A stretch of DNA of 64,000 nucleotides from Prostheceraeus crozeri (lineage: Eukaryota > Platyhelminthes > Polycladida > Euryleptidae): contig CAJQUW010017017.1 in NCBI GenBank assembly GCA_907163375.1, forward strand, positions 62,001 through 126,000. The letters are read 5' to 3'. The notes beneath the pieces are model-generated. The model made no database searches. It saw only the letters and a program-made list of their open reading frames with translations, and had not been told where the DNA came from. How positions within the stretch are numbered: position 1 is the first letter of the stretch; every line of letters begins with the position of its first letter. The translations under genes were made by a program, and so were the position numbers. Of this stretch, positions 46,289-58,377 are shown piece after piece.

Positions 46289-46426
46289 AAAATCTGCAAA
46301 ATGAGTGGCTGGAAAGAGGGAGATCCACAATACAAGGATATGGAGCAATTGTTCGAGACGATTTGGGATAAACTGCAGAAAACGGCGAATGAAGACGGGG
46401 ATGAGGAAATCAGTGAAGAAGAATGG
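46289..46426 (+). CDS. SCP-like EF-hand gene, first coding exon
   Basis: An acceptor TTTCTTTTTAG precedes 46289, so an untranslated exon probably lies upstream. ATG 46301 opens MSGWKEGDPQYKDMEQLFET and the exon ends EEEW|GTAAGG at 46426, phase 0. Residues 30-41 (NEDGDEEISEEE) form a near-canonical EF-hand calcium loop: acidic or amide residues at positions 1, 3 and 5, I at 8 and E at 12, with the usual Gly at position 6 replaced by Glu. Confidence 0.85.
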
Positions 46427-49400
46427 GTAAGGTATAGACAAAAATAATGCGATACTTCATAATATGTAACAAGAAATCTGTGCTTTTCACTATCAACAGC
46501 TTGTGCATATCAAAATTGTATTGACGCCGAGCTGGCGTCTATGATGAATTTCGTCAGTTGTCGTCGCGAACAATTTCGGCATACATCAGATGGAGTAGAA
46601 ATGATACCTGGCAAAATCAGCAATTATTTAGGTCGGATATACGTTTAAACAATTTATCTTTGATTGTCACATAGCAAATGTGCAAGAAGTCACAGCCAAG
46701 CGTGTGTCAATTCACTTGCACTTGCGTTTTTCAAAGAACGAGACCGAAAATGACACTTTCACAAAATGATTTACACCTCATGACCGTTGCGAATATCCCC
46801 GTCTGCTGAATTCAACCCGTCTTCTCTTCTTGTCAAACAGGATCAAAGAAAGCCACACGAAAATCCAATGGAAAACATGTTGAGCATTTCGGCATTAATG
46901 AGAATCTCTATGTTTTCTCTGAGTAAGAGCCATCGTTTTTTATGTCCTTCAGTCAATGCCTATCATGTGTTTATATTACTATCATGCCCATAATCGGCAA
47001 AGCATGCGATATTGTGGCTAAAACTGGTCAAAATGTTGTGCTTTCTGACGTTAGGAGGCTTGTTAAATCGAAATGTGTTCAGCTTCATGAGCAAAGGCAC
47101 ACATGAGTTCATGACTTGAAGACATTCGATGTCAGAATTTATGTATATTTTTTCTGTTTGGGCCCTTCGGACCCACCACAGAAGAGGAGAAACGGGGGGA
47201 AGGGCTCATGCTTGCACCATCAAACGGTCGGAGCAATTTATTATCAATAAAATGTGTTCAAATGTGGCAAATTCACATAATTTTGTTAAGGCATCTTCGC
47301 AGCCCTAAGGTTTGTTGAAGTGTTCAGTCCGACAGCTAATATAAAACAAAACTGGGAATTTAGTAATCGCTTCATCTTACGTACTTGGCAAAGAACGCAG
47401 ACGTTGTATATTATCCAATTTTCAAATTTCTTACAGATGCCATGCAAGTGATGAACATCAAATAATGGGCCCACCAGTGCAAACCGATTGACCAGCTCAT
47501 AGAATAGAAAATGTGTGCAAATTAAGACAATATTATTAAACGTAGCATATTGAATGCAAGGCTTAGATCATTCTTTTCGAGCAACTACAGCCAACAAAGG
47601 TATAGGGGGGGAACTCTACTCAAATAATATGACATGCTAATTAACCATCGATTACATCTTACTAATAATAGAAAGATAGAATTAATTGTTAAACAATTTG
47701 CGATATGAGGCACTAGTACATATCGAATCTACTTCCACATCTCTTAAGATGAAGCTCTGTGAAGCTGTAGCACAGCAAGCCCATTGTAAACAAATAATTC
47801 TACGAGTGCTTTGATTATGTATTGATATAATTTGATAGTTTGGAAAGAACCAACATTGAAACTGCATATCACTTTTGTTTTATTTTTATATTTTGCAATT
47901 AATGTCGGTCGTCTTCATTGGACCATCGACAGGCATAGAAGACTTATACATGCATTACACGAATTCAAATTGCAACGAAAACCATGAAATGGAATATACA
48001 TCAGTTGTTTGAAATGCGAGCATAGATAATAGTATTGGGTCTTTTGCGACTGATATTGAGATGTGCGAGACAAAGGATGGACACAAATTAGCAATTTTGA
48101 CAGCATAATTAATTGTTCAATCGCTTCGATGGGATTGCAATTAAAATATGCACCGTGGTGCAAATCGCGAAGAAAAAGCGTATGTAAAAGCAACACAAAT
48201 TTATGAAATATTCATTTCAGTGTCAATTTTGACCATAACATTCTATGACCACCTGATTTCTGATAGCATACTTTCCGCGTATTTTGGCTGATTTCGGTGT
48301 ATTTACATTGCGGCATCAATTCTTGATGGAATAAGTTGAGATTACATAAAGGATTCTTCCTATCAATATACAGATGCAAAATCTTTGAATTAGAAAATTT
48401 AATTCTAGAATTAAATATAATTTAATTAATTTAATTTAATATAATTAATTATGGAAATTTAAAATTCAAATTTATTTCAAATATGATCTTTTACTTTCTT
48501 GTACTTTTTAGTTCTGCATCTAATCAGCAATTATTGAAGATTTTCGGAATCTTTTAACCTCAGTCTCTCGATAAAACACCATCATAAGTTGAAAGAAAAA
48601 AGAAAAAATGCACTCCCTGTGGTTTATCCGTAAAAGTTTAATGTTAAAAGTATATACAGGAGACATACGTTTCGCGACGCAGTCGCATCCTCAGTGTCTG
48701 GTAAAAACGTGCAGAATGCAAAATACAATACAACAAAAAAGCAAAACAGAATGCTACAGAACTTCATCGAATTGAGTTGTTTCTTCACCTGCAGAAACTA
48801 AATACCAGAATTTGCGATTTTAGTGCTTTTTGAGTTGAATAAAAGTTTGAGTTATCTGACCTTTGACCTCATCTAACACAATGAAGTAATCTCATAGCGG
48901 TTGATGATCATCATTTTATCAGCCACCTTGACCATATCCTTCGATTGGTGTATGGTGTACTTGTTTTTGTTGTCATATTCCATTTCAAATAGTCATCTAA
49001 TGGAAATTTGTCAAAAATTGGTTTTTTTGCCTTTGGCCTTCATGTCAGTCCAGGTATGACCTTAAAAATAAAAACAATGCTGCTTTCCTGAATCCCCTTC
49101 CTTTCAATGCCCTTTCGATTGATGTGTGGTTTGGCAAAATTGGTATAATAGTTTGGGAGAGTAGCGCGTTCGGAAAAAGACCCCAATGTGGCGAGAGTTA
49201 GTTGTTATGCATACAGCGCTTTGCAGCGCATCGCCGTCCCTAGGGGTGCATACGCTGGGCCCACTTTCACCCTCCTGGAGCACACCCTGACTTTGATGTT
49301 CCTTTGATTCAATCGTTAGAGTATATGATCGTTCCAATGGTTGCATCAATTTTACCAACTTGGTCATCTCTCTCACTACTATACAGCAATTCAGACTTGA

Positions 49401-52400
49401 ATTCCAGCTTTGATTTATAGGTCAGAAATTGATGACAGAAGCTTGTGATAAACGATGTGCTTTGATCAGTTATTGCATGAAAGCATGAAAACGTACTAGA
49501 GGAGGAATGGTGAGAGCATGTTTGATTGCACTAGGTACCAGTAGTCAGTCGTCGCTGAATACATCTCAAATGGAGATTCTTGAAATCACAGGTAACCATA
49601 GAGTAAGTAGGTATATGATAGGTAGAGTGTAGACTCAAAAAATGTCCGCGTACAGCGAAATTTTTTTACATTTTTATCAAAAGATTCAGTTTCTTGCGGA
49701 GATAGCGTTCCTGCGGTCTAAAAAAAGATTTGATCACTTCCAAAGAAGCTAAATTTTTGCAAATAATAATTTGCAAGGTTTTAATTCAATTTTCATCGGC
49801 ATAATTTTGTAGTTCATTACATTCGTGCTTGATTTCTTGAATCTGAATGCAATATGTGGACCTATTTACATCTTTTTAAGTTACATGATTATGAGAATTG
49901 TTTTTGATTATAATACATTGCTCTTTCAGTGGCAGATAGTTTGTCATATGATCACGAGTAAGAAAATACTCATATTAACAAGGATGAGCATTAAAGCAAC
50001 AGTAACCCATGGAACTGCTAATTTAACAAACATTACCTCTCCAAGGTTGTCATGACACGGAGGATTTGTGAAATAGTGTTCTTTCTTCTGCATTGCTATC
50101 ATAATCAATCAATTCCGTGGCAATTCCTTCAAAACTGCAAACATTTGATTTTCTAACTTTTGGTGCTGGGTCTCTACTCGAGTTCATCTAATAAAATCGA
50201 AACTGCATACACATTGGGGATTTAATTAATACTGAGTTGATGGTCTACCTTATATACCAGCTCTGTGCATGTAAATTACTTTACCTGTTCTTGTCTTAGT
50301 TATCAAAAACAGAATTTTTTTGCCCAATCTACTGCACGACACCAAAAGGTTGAATGCACTGACAAGCTGCTTGTGAGAACAAAAGGATGTTTATGCAACT
50401 ACTTTGTGGATGAAATGCAGCTCTGATATGCGAATATGAAATGTGGAAACTAACCATTCCACTGTATCTGTGAAATGGTCTTCTAAGTGACTTCAAGTGT
50501 GATTATTAAGAAGAAGGATACCTAAGATATTAAAATAACTATGAAAATACAGAATAATGAATTAAATGTGTCATTATTAAACGTTTTAATTTGAAGTATT
50601 TACTCAGTATTTGAATTTCCAATGCTGTATCGATGTGTATGACATAAAATCGACATGTCGATCTATCTATTAATCGATGTGCATGGATGATCATCAAGTG
50701 ATTTTTACATGCTGGTATTAATACACCATTTCATTTTATTCAAAAATTATGAAAATGATTGAAAGTTGTCAGAATGTCAGAAGTTTTTGCAGAAAGTGAC
50801 AAAATTCAGGCCATAGATGAGAATATTTTCCCAAATAGGTCACGAATTTGGTCTACCGGTGGGCTAAATTCAACGATGTTTGGTGGAAAGTTTCAACATG
50901 CGCTAAAACAAAAGTCGCAAAATCGTCACGTCAGTCGGGCGAATTAGTTTTAAGATGTCCACAATGAAAGCAGGGTGGTGGACCACGGCTGAAGTGATTA
51001 TTAGTGCAACTTATTCAATGCTTTAACAGTGGTTCTTAGCCTTCTTTCTCAGATTTCTACTTAGACGTTGAAAGTATGCTTAGTTTCTCCTTCTAAACTA
51101 GTAGGGATCCATATTCATAAAATTTTAAAAATCAGTCAAAAATAGTGGCAACAAATATTTTTAAATATAGACTTTTCGGGTAACTAATCAGGAAGTATGC
51201 AAGCACGTGCATTTAAGAAGTGTTATTAAGAAATATTGCAACAAAGAAGCTATATGTAATGGCCAAAGACGATGACTGCATAGAACCGCTTACCACACAA
51301 TTCCTGAATTCGAGGTGTCAAGTTCGTGATTTTCAATCTCTAGTCGACGCGCACTCTGATGTTGAATTGATTGCTCTACTTAATTACCAAATCTTCTACC
51401 GCCGTCTATTGTAAACCAATTTCAATTAGTAGGCTATTTACTTGTGCTGTAACTGCAGTCACAATTCTAGGAGAAAATCAACAGATCTTGCTCATTCAAA
51501 ATACTCCTTCGAACCTCATTCCACCCCTGGCATGTTGAATTCCTCCTCAGGGAGCCGCATGGCCTCCGGTTAAGAATCATGCAAGAATGCACCCGAAACA
51601 TCTCTCGAAAAACATTTCATCGAACTTTGATAGATATAATTTTTTCATCATAAATGCTGAATCTATTTATTTAGCGGTATAACTGATGAGCATAAATTGT
51701 TTCAACCGAATACAAGCGCAGTAAAAGACAATATTTATAAAAAGCATATTTTCTTAGAAAATGGTTTTAAACATTTTTTCAATTAAACATGTTTTTTACC
51801 CACCCTGAATGAAGGATACGAAGGAAAAGTCGTCCGCCCTCCCATCGCCGGACATTGAAGTGTTTCTAATTAGCGGCAACTGCCTGAGCATTAAGCATTA
51901 GGGTAAGGCCACATGACGAGCCGCGCTTTAAAGCTGGCAGCGACGCATAGCTTTGTCAAGCTTTGAGCTGTGAGAGTTACGCGGCCACATAATGACCCGT
52001 GCAGCTTGATTACCACTCGCCACTCGTCAGAATTGTTGGTTTACTACGCTAGTTCTAAAAATAGATCATCTCATAGCTCTAGCTTTGAGCTGTAATAATT
52101 GAGAGAGGAATTACCAAAGCTCGAAGCTAGCTGTGACAAGCTGCCACAGTGCAGCTGGAGCTCCGATTGAAGCACATACAAACATTTTCACAGCGCAGCT
52201 CTACAGCACAGCTCAAAAACTCGTCATGTGGCCGTACCCTAAGTTTGATGCGCTATATTGACCAGACAATTCTAACGCGTGTGGTCAAGACCATTCTTTT
52301 TCTAGCTGCATTACTTTCTGCTTTTTGAATGACAATCTATTGTCTAGAACAATAAATTTAAGTCTTTATCAAAGGAAAATAAATTGCCGATGAGTCAGCG

Positions 52401-55400
52401 TCGGTTTACGTTCTTGTCCCACAGCAAAGCTTGCATGTAAATTCCCGACATTATAATCATATTGTAATATCTTTATTAGTGTATCTCATTTCAGTGTTCT
52501 ATGTGGGATCTTCTTCTTCAACACATTGCCTCAGACAAAGCGGCTGCAGAAAAAGCTGGCGATGAATACAGCTTTGAGGTTCCGATTTGGTTGGAGAAGT
52601 ACATAGAATACAAATTCAGTCTTCTGGATCGAACAAGTAAGACATCCTGTTCAAGATTTAGTCAATAATAAATACGGAACTTGCTAAATCAAAGCCAAGG
52701 GTGGTCCCTTTGTTAAGGTGACCTTCGTTAGGGCTACCCAATAACCAAGAACTTGGGTCAGAAGTTTTGAAAAATTTCAAGTTGCATACTTTCTTATAAA
52801 AGGGATAGTTAGAAGTATTTTTTGTGTTGGTGCGTTCATAACTATCTTCTACTTAGCTGGTTATGATGAACGAAGAAACAAATAGCACAATGTGACGGTG
52901 ATAGTCATTATCAGCTAATTGCAACCAAAGTATTGCAATATTGATAGAAAGTACAGTGCAGTATTTCAACGTATCCTCAGAATGAATGTCTCCATAATAT
53001 GTTCATTCATTCAATTACTCACAACTCATATATTGACTCACGTATTAAATATGCAAAATTGTATGATACCTTGCTCTTTATTTCACAAGCTATATATATA
53101 TATATATATCCATATCCTTACCAATGACAATTCATCTAAATTCTATTTGATGTATACAAATTCGATATGTAGAATATACACTGGGCAGCATGATACCCTA
53201 CCACAATACGATGTAAAATTTATGGCTTTATTAACCCTTTCATGCACACTGTGTCCTTTTGAGGACATCTCGACCCACACCTTTTAGGACAACATTGCGA
53301 TCCCATAGCGGAAAAAAATGCATAATCAAAAGAAAGAGGAGACCAATGAGATTCTAATGACACCAATCCCAACCTTATACAATGTTTCGAACGCTCGCAA
53401 ATTTCATTTTTTAAATTTATTTAAAAGACCTTTAATTTTGAAAATAATTTAATAATGAATAGATAGTCAACAAAATGCTTATCTCCTTCAATCGACATGA
53501 AATTACTTCTGTTGACACATGCCACTACTTGGAGCTGATAGGTGAGCAAAAGATATTCTGACCCTTATTCAAGAACCCCTTCATGCACTTTGTGTAGTTT
53601 TGAGGACATTTCGACCCGTATCTTTTGAGACAAAATTGCGCAGCAAAATAAATTCCTAAATTCAAAAGTGAAACCAATAGAACCATAACCAAAAGAAAGA
53701 GGAGATCATTGCGATTCTAATGGCACCACTCCCAACCTTATACAATGCCTAGAGCACTCGCAAATTGCGTGTGAAATTTGTTTTTTTTTAATGAATTTTT
53801 ATAGTATTTTAAGAATGAAAGGTCAACGTCACATCAGCTTTCAATCGACATATCAAGTGTCCATATGTCACATGCTCGTTACTAAATATACACATTTACG
53901 CAAGACATAATTCTAACTCAGATTAGGTTTCCAATATAAATTTAATACATGCGTAGGCCTTTTGTTTATGGGACCAAAAGAACTCTTAGATCAAAGCTTT
54001 GAAACTCTTTATGCAGTGATCTACAAAGCGATTGTGCACTCCGAAGTGATTATGCAATTATTATCCACTCATCTTTCTTCTTCATTTGACAGAGTCACTG
54101 GTGTTTCAATGTTTTCAGGGCGTTTCTGTGGTGGCGATGAACATGAAATTAGGGCTTCTTAATGCATCCTCTCGTTTCGAGATTCTTTTCTGAATATGGA
54201 AGTTAAGTGATCTGAGATGCATTTTTCGGTAGAGTACTATTTATCACAAAATGGCTACTCATAGAAAATGTAATACTTGCATCTTCGTAGCGATTGGGGG
54301 AGGAAAATATCGTCAAAGTGGATGGAATTCAACATATCATGGCAGAATTTGATGAGATTTGTGAAGCAGTAACACGAAAAGAAGGTAAAATTGATGAAGC
54401 GATGACATCCAAGTAATTAGAGAATTAAGTGAAGATGGCAATTGAATATATTGTACTTTATTGACATTTGCCTTAGCGAGCATTGACAAACGATTTGTCA
54501 ATTGGGGAGTATTCACCACCAAGGAAGGCCTATAAATATGACAACATCCACTCAATGGTAGTGATAAATCACTTTACATCCAATACGAATTCCAAAAATT
54601 CGTACGATGTTTAGTCCAAATTCCAACATTCGTGGACATTCACAGTTATGTACACAATGCGAACAAGCGACAAAGACATTTGAACACAGATGAAAATCGT
54701 AGAAAAGGCGGGTTATATACAGTAAAAGACAACAAAAAACGAAAAACATTGCCGACAGGGAATGATCTCACCTCTGACTCTCTTCATAGAGGTCGGGTCG
54801 CTACGAAACTAACCAATGCTTCCAACCATTGTGATGCTGCTAACTAATTTGACACATTTGCTGCGAGCGTCGAATTCCGAACGCTTCTTTGAGGCTCAAT
54901 AGAAGCAAATACTGATGTACAGGTCGAAGAAGGTCCTCAGAAAAGTACAGTGGTTGACTGCCAGTGACATTGAAAGATGGTGGGGAATCAAACGGAATGA
55001 TAGTTGAAGGTGATGCTATCACGCTCAATGGACAAATAGTTCGTGAAGTTTCTGGTACTACAAGTGATCATCTTCTTCCTGTTGATTGCATTCTTGAGAT
55101 CATCGGAGATAATCTTAACTCCATTCATCTCACAGGTTGAATGCAAGCGGCAGAGTACAGACGGCTCAGATTTGGCGGACACTCATCTGCAGGTTGAGTC
55201 GTGTGGCCCCTCGGTCATAGCTGCAGGTACAGTATTACGTCAATCTGTAGCCTCAAAGTTCCTCACCTTCAGTGCGACATATTATGCCGTCTAGAAAGTC
55301 GTCCACGGAAGAGTTCAATTAATTAGAATCACCACCAATACCAATTAAGGACGTCACTGTGACTGTATAACATTTAAACAAACCATATTCACATCAGCAT

Positions 55401-58148
55401 CAGAAAATGTGCTTAATAGCTGACTTTTACACTTAATTTACAATAATTTTTTTATTGTGACATAATTTAATTAATCATCTACATTTTTGATAAAATTTAA
55501 GCTATAATTCATTGCTATTCATTTTGTCGCTTTTTGTCAGATATTGTAGATGCTCAGTGACAATCATCCTAAAAGAACTAACAAAGACCAACAAATAGAT
55601 TTTGTAGGATAAATGTCTGTCAATTGTCAGTCAGCGGTTTACAGTGTACGAATTTCCTTAATATTAGGCATACTAGAAATTATTTAAGGTTATCTTTAAG
55701 AAATTGCGTCGTAGCTAATGCCTATAATTTCCTTCATATGCATAGAAATCGATCCCCAAACCCCAAACCTTTAAACTTTTGGCATGAGTCCTTGGAGTTC
55801 GACCAAAGTTTGTGAGAGACCTGGGTGTCTGTACTCGCGTAGGAAATTCTCAACTGTGCTCCATTCCTTGTTATTTGCTGAGATTAATAATATTACTATC
55901 ACTGATTGATAATTTTAGGAAAGTTTGATTTGTTGTTATGCTATCATTTCAAACGTATGTTAATTGATCTATACTGACAATGTCACTGACTTTCTTTTTA
56001 TCCAAACTACAGAGGACGGAAAAGTCGAGATTGACGAATACGCATACGTCATGGAAGATTTTAGTATTCGCGAAAAGGATGCCAAAATCGCGTTTAATCG
56101 AATGACTGAAGTAAGTATTATGCACTCAACCTGGGCCTGGGAAAATTTCACCGATTTCTTCAATTAAACTGCAATAATGTTTGCTTTTCTCTTTTATCAA
56201 TTAAAGTACACTTACTACAAAATTTTCAACCAATTTCAAAATGAAAATTATTATGAAGTATCTATTTACATGTAACAGTAGTGACGCCTTCGTGCGTGCT
56301 AACTTTTCACTTCACTCATCTCTGTCGAGTGCACATTTTCAACTATGAGGCTATGTATGCGGTTGATCGCATGGAAGAAGTATGGATTGATGTCCCCCAC
56401 CACTCTCAGCTGCTTCATTGCTATTTGTCAAGTGAAGCTCACTTACGACCTGTCTGAAAGATAGTGAAATACTCTGTGCCTTTAATTGAGTTTTCAGTTG
56501 TACCCGACATTGATTTAAATTACAGTTACAAGTCACTTTACGGAAAAATCTTCAATTACAATGACTTCTGACTTTGAAATTATTTGCGATCGACCCAATT
56601 CTGCAGATAATCAGCATTTAGGACTATAGATAATCACAGAAATCCGTCACTAGAATAATGAAGAACTAGAAAGGACATGCACATCGAAATCAATAGTACG
56701 TCGCGGACATGGGTTGTTATGACGGTGGTACCTAGATATGGCGGCTTCCAGCTGTTGACAGTGGGAAGGTACCAGCAGTTTATCAATGTATTCTAAACAT
56801 ATTCACGGTTATCGTAATTTCTCGCAGAAAAATCTGACAGGAACCAAAATATGAACATAATAAGTCTGCAGATGAAGCATAGCAGACCTACTTTTGCACA
56901 TTCAGTAAATGCATGATAATGATCAACTGACCATTCTATGTGCAATTTTGGTGCGCTAATCTTACTTGATCATCATTTTTGAGGGGGAAGAGAAAGTCTT
57001 TTGTAATTGACTCCATGTAGGCTGCTGTGTCTTGATTTGAGATTTCTATCTGAGATAAAGATGGTGTAATCTTCTTGATTAAAAGCCGTGTTATTACTTA
57101 CAAGCTTGGTTGGCCTAGTAGACAGCTGTGGGTGCATTCAGCTGTCATTGGAATAAAAATAATAGATTAATGGTCAATTGGAAAATTCTGCTTCTTTCAA
57201 AGCTTAGAAATGTCATTGACCTCAGAGACCTGAACTTTTTCACATCATCTGAGACCTGCATGGGCATGCATCGGTTGTACAAAAAATATGTCAAAAATAG
57301 AACACCTCCACTGTCTGAAAAGCAGGCTGGAAGATGAAGATGTAGAAACGTGGGCTTGCTGTGACAGCTACTGTGTGGTATCTATAGCATTTCCCGCATT
57401 TTTATAAAGTATTATTTAAACGTCTATTGCAGGTTTGCGTCGAGTCTGATTTTGGATTGGATCATGAGTTACTTTGTCATCCGCTATGTTATGTATTATG
57501 CCATCTGCTATGAAACTCAATACCGACTGTATGTAAACGTTAATCAGCGACATCTTTAGGTATATGAATAAGCAGGAGGTATATGTATTATTCATTGGTA
57601 AGACATGACGTGGCTCAGTAACACAATGTAGCCTACTAATTTCGAGGCAGCTTAGTTAGATGTCAACATCGAGATAAAGCTCCTCTAAATAATCAATATT
57701 ATGCCGGTAGTAATACCAATGAAATATTGACAATAATACATGTATCTTACGGAGCGGAATATCACGGAATTGGCAGTATTATGATAAGATAAATATTCAA
57801 TTTTTGCCGCGAAAAATTATGGGCCCCACCAAATTGGCCGCATATTCCATTTTTATCGCGACATTGTTCAGTTTTACGTATATCTGCCGCGATTAACAGG
57901 TTTTCTCTTAGCTACGTTTACCCCTGAACACCATTTGACCTGATTGTTAATGAAAATACATCAATGCCATCCTTTCATTGCAGGATGGTGGTGTTGCTCT
58001 TACCGCCGAATTATTCAAGACACTGTCCATTCAATATTTTTTGTCAGACAATCCTGACGATCCTGGAACATTTGTCACTGGAAAACTTGACTTTAGCGAT
58101 GTGGAGGTACGATACACGCCAAAGGTTGAAGAAAAGAAGGCTTGCTAA
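46301..58148 (+). CDS. Sarcoplasmic calcium-binding protein / calexcitin-like EF-hand protein (4 coding exons)
   Basis: Joining 46301-46426, 52495-52636, 56013-56110 and 57984-58148 gives 176 residues, the usual SCP length, with GT-AG introns of phases 0, 1 and 0. EF-hand loop 1 is residues 30-41. A canonical loop is at 87-98 (DRTKDGKVEIDE: G at 6, V at 8, E at 12). The last loop (119-130, RMTEDGGVALTA) lacks acidic residues at 1 and 12 and probably does not bind. The C-terminus YFLSDNPDDPGTFVTGKLDF has the SD.....PG....G.L signature of SCP-family ends. Family role: cytosolic Ca2+ (and Mg2+) buffering in invertebrate muscle and neurons; SCP versus calexcitin is unresolved. No signal peptide or membrane segment. 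The introns carry several mobile elements. Confidence 0.85.
48285..49215 (+). repeat. Dispersed repeat copy B (no mariner insert; one small insertion)
   Basis: Partner of the split repeat at 37747-39990, lying in intron 1 of the EF-hand gene. At 48497-48505 it reads TTGTACTTT, the empty target of the mariner-type element. It has its own extra segment, 48585-48767, missing from copy A. Confidence 0.85.
48585..48767 (-). mobile_element. Small insertion with hammerhead-like hairpin
   Basis: About 180 bp absent from repeat copy A, with CATC at both edges. On the minus strand 48699-48661 reads AGACA, CTGAGGA, T, GCGAC-TGC-GTCGC, GAAAC, GTA, TGTCT. AGACA pairs with TGTCT (stem I); GCGAC pairs with GTCGC (stem II). 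CTGAGGA fits the hammerhead CUGANGA consensus, and GAAA and a GUA triplet follow. One extra base separates core and stem II. Probably a fragment of a Penelope-like or related retroelement. Confidence 0.55.
49597..50267. mobile_element. CATAGAGTAGG-family TIR element, copy 3
   Basis: 671 bp, in intron 1 of the EF-hand gene. The flanks CAGGTAAC (49589-49596) and CATGTAAA (50268-50275) agree at 6 of 8 positions. An internal frame ending THGTANLTNITSPRLS matches, in the same frame, one in copy 4 (THEIANLTNIKSPRLS). Confidence 0.82.
50276..51550. other. Intron 1 sequence, nothing recognised
   Basis: Short frames (50759-50947, 51220-51414) have no recognisable domain or splice context. Confidence 0.4.
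51551..51650 (+). mobile_element. Degenerate, internally deleted SINE copy
   Basis: GCATGGCCTCCGGTTAAGA resembles the A-box part of the SINE at 30566. CGAAACATCTCTCG corresponds to its CGAAACATGTCTCG, followed by TTTGATAGATATAATTTT versus TTTGATAAAGATAACTTT. The B-box region is missing. Confidence 0.42.
51901..52239. mobile_element. Harbinger-like MITE in intron 1
   Basis: The TIR GGGTAAGGCCACATGACGAG matches the reverse-complemented right end at 19 of 20 bases. The flanks are TTA (51898-51900) and TAA (52240-52242), compatible with a TWA-type PIF/Harbinger target but not identical. The 339-bp interior is rich in AGCTTTGAGCTGTG-type inverted motifs and could fold into one long hairpin. Confidence 0.75.
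52495..52636 (+). CDS. SCP-like EF-hand gene, second coding exon
   Basis: Acceptor TCTCATTTCAG precedes 52495; donor AA|GTAAGA follows 52636 (phase 1). The exon encodes CSMWDLLLQHIASDKAAAEK and WLEKYIEYKFSLLDRT: the exit helix of EF-hand 1, a degenerate second EF-hand and the start of the canonical loop at residue 87. Confidence 0.85.
53091..53110. repeat. (TA)n microsatellite
   Basis: An uninterrupted TA run of about ten units in intron 2. Confidence 0.9.
53236..53768. repeat. Two diverged copies of a CCCTTTCATGCAC repeat
   Basis: 53236-53405 and 53580-53768 share CTTCATGCAC.. TTTTGAGGACAT, AAAAGAAAGAGGAGA and CCCAACCTTATACAATG. The first starts TTAACCCTTTCATGC, reminiscent of a piggyBac-type terminus, and TGTCCTTTTGAGGACA folds as a small hairpin. 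No opposite end was found. Confidence 0.6.
54640..55295 (+). pseudogene. Decayed coding region of unresolved origin
   Basis: Several plus-strand frames in succession look protein-like, for example NKKRKTLPTGNDLTSDSLHR (about 54735), GDAITLNGQIVREVSGTTSD (about 55010) and SGPSV/TVLRQSV-like stretches near 55200. The region is broken several times and lies in intron 2. I recognise no domain; a retroelement-derived protein is the best guess and it is treated here as a fossil. Confidence 0.35.
56013..56110 (+). CDS. SCP-like EF-hand gene, third coding exon
   Basis: Acceptor CTACAG before 56013 and donor GAA|GTAAGT after 56110 (phase 0). Two bases complete codon 90, then DGKVEIDEYAYVMEDF and IREKDAKIAFNRMTE. 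It supplies positions 5-12 of the canonical calcium loop (D91, G92, V94, E98) and the helix leading into the last EF-hand. Confidence 0.87.
57984..58148 (+). CDS. SCP-like EF-hand gene, last coding exon
   Basis: Acceptor TTTCATTGCAG precedes 57984. The exon encodes DGGVALTAELFKTLSIQYFL and NPDDPGTFVTGKLDF, then VRYTPKVEEKKAC and TAA at 58146-58148. The fourth calcium loop is degenerate. GAG|GTACGA at 58114 could act as a donor, but the frame reads on to a plausible stop, so I take it as coding. Confidence 0.85.
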   Translation, partial: DGGVALTAELFKTLSIQYFLSDNPDDPGTFVTGKLDFSDVEVRYTPKVEEKKAC

Positions 58149-58371
58149 ATTTGTCACCTTGCTTAAGTGTTCGGGATACTCATTTCATTATCATAACATA
58201 TTATTTAAGATATTTTTCCATTTTGAGAATTGTATTTTTGGTAGAAATATACTGTCGATTTTATAAAGCATTTGGCTTGTTTCCGTCTCATTTAACTCAT
58301 ATAATGTATATGGTGAGAATTTTAGCATTGCAGCTACATATAAATATTTAAAAGTTAAATCCATTTGACAA

Positions 58372-58377
58372 AATAAA
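58372..58377 (+). promoter_or_regulatory. Candidate polyadenylation signal AATAAA
   Basis: The first AATAAA after the EF-hand gene stop, about 224 bases downstream. Position and hexamer fit; no transcript evidence. Confidence 0.45.
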
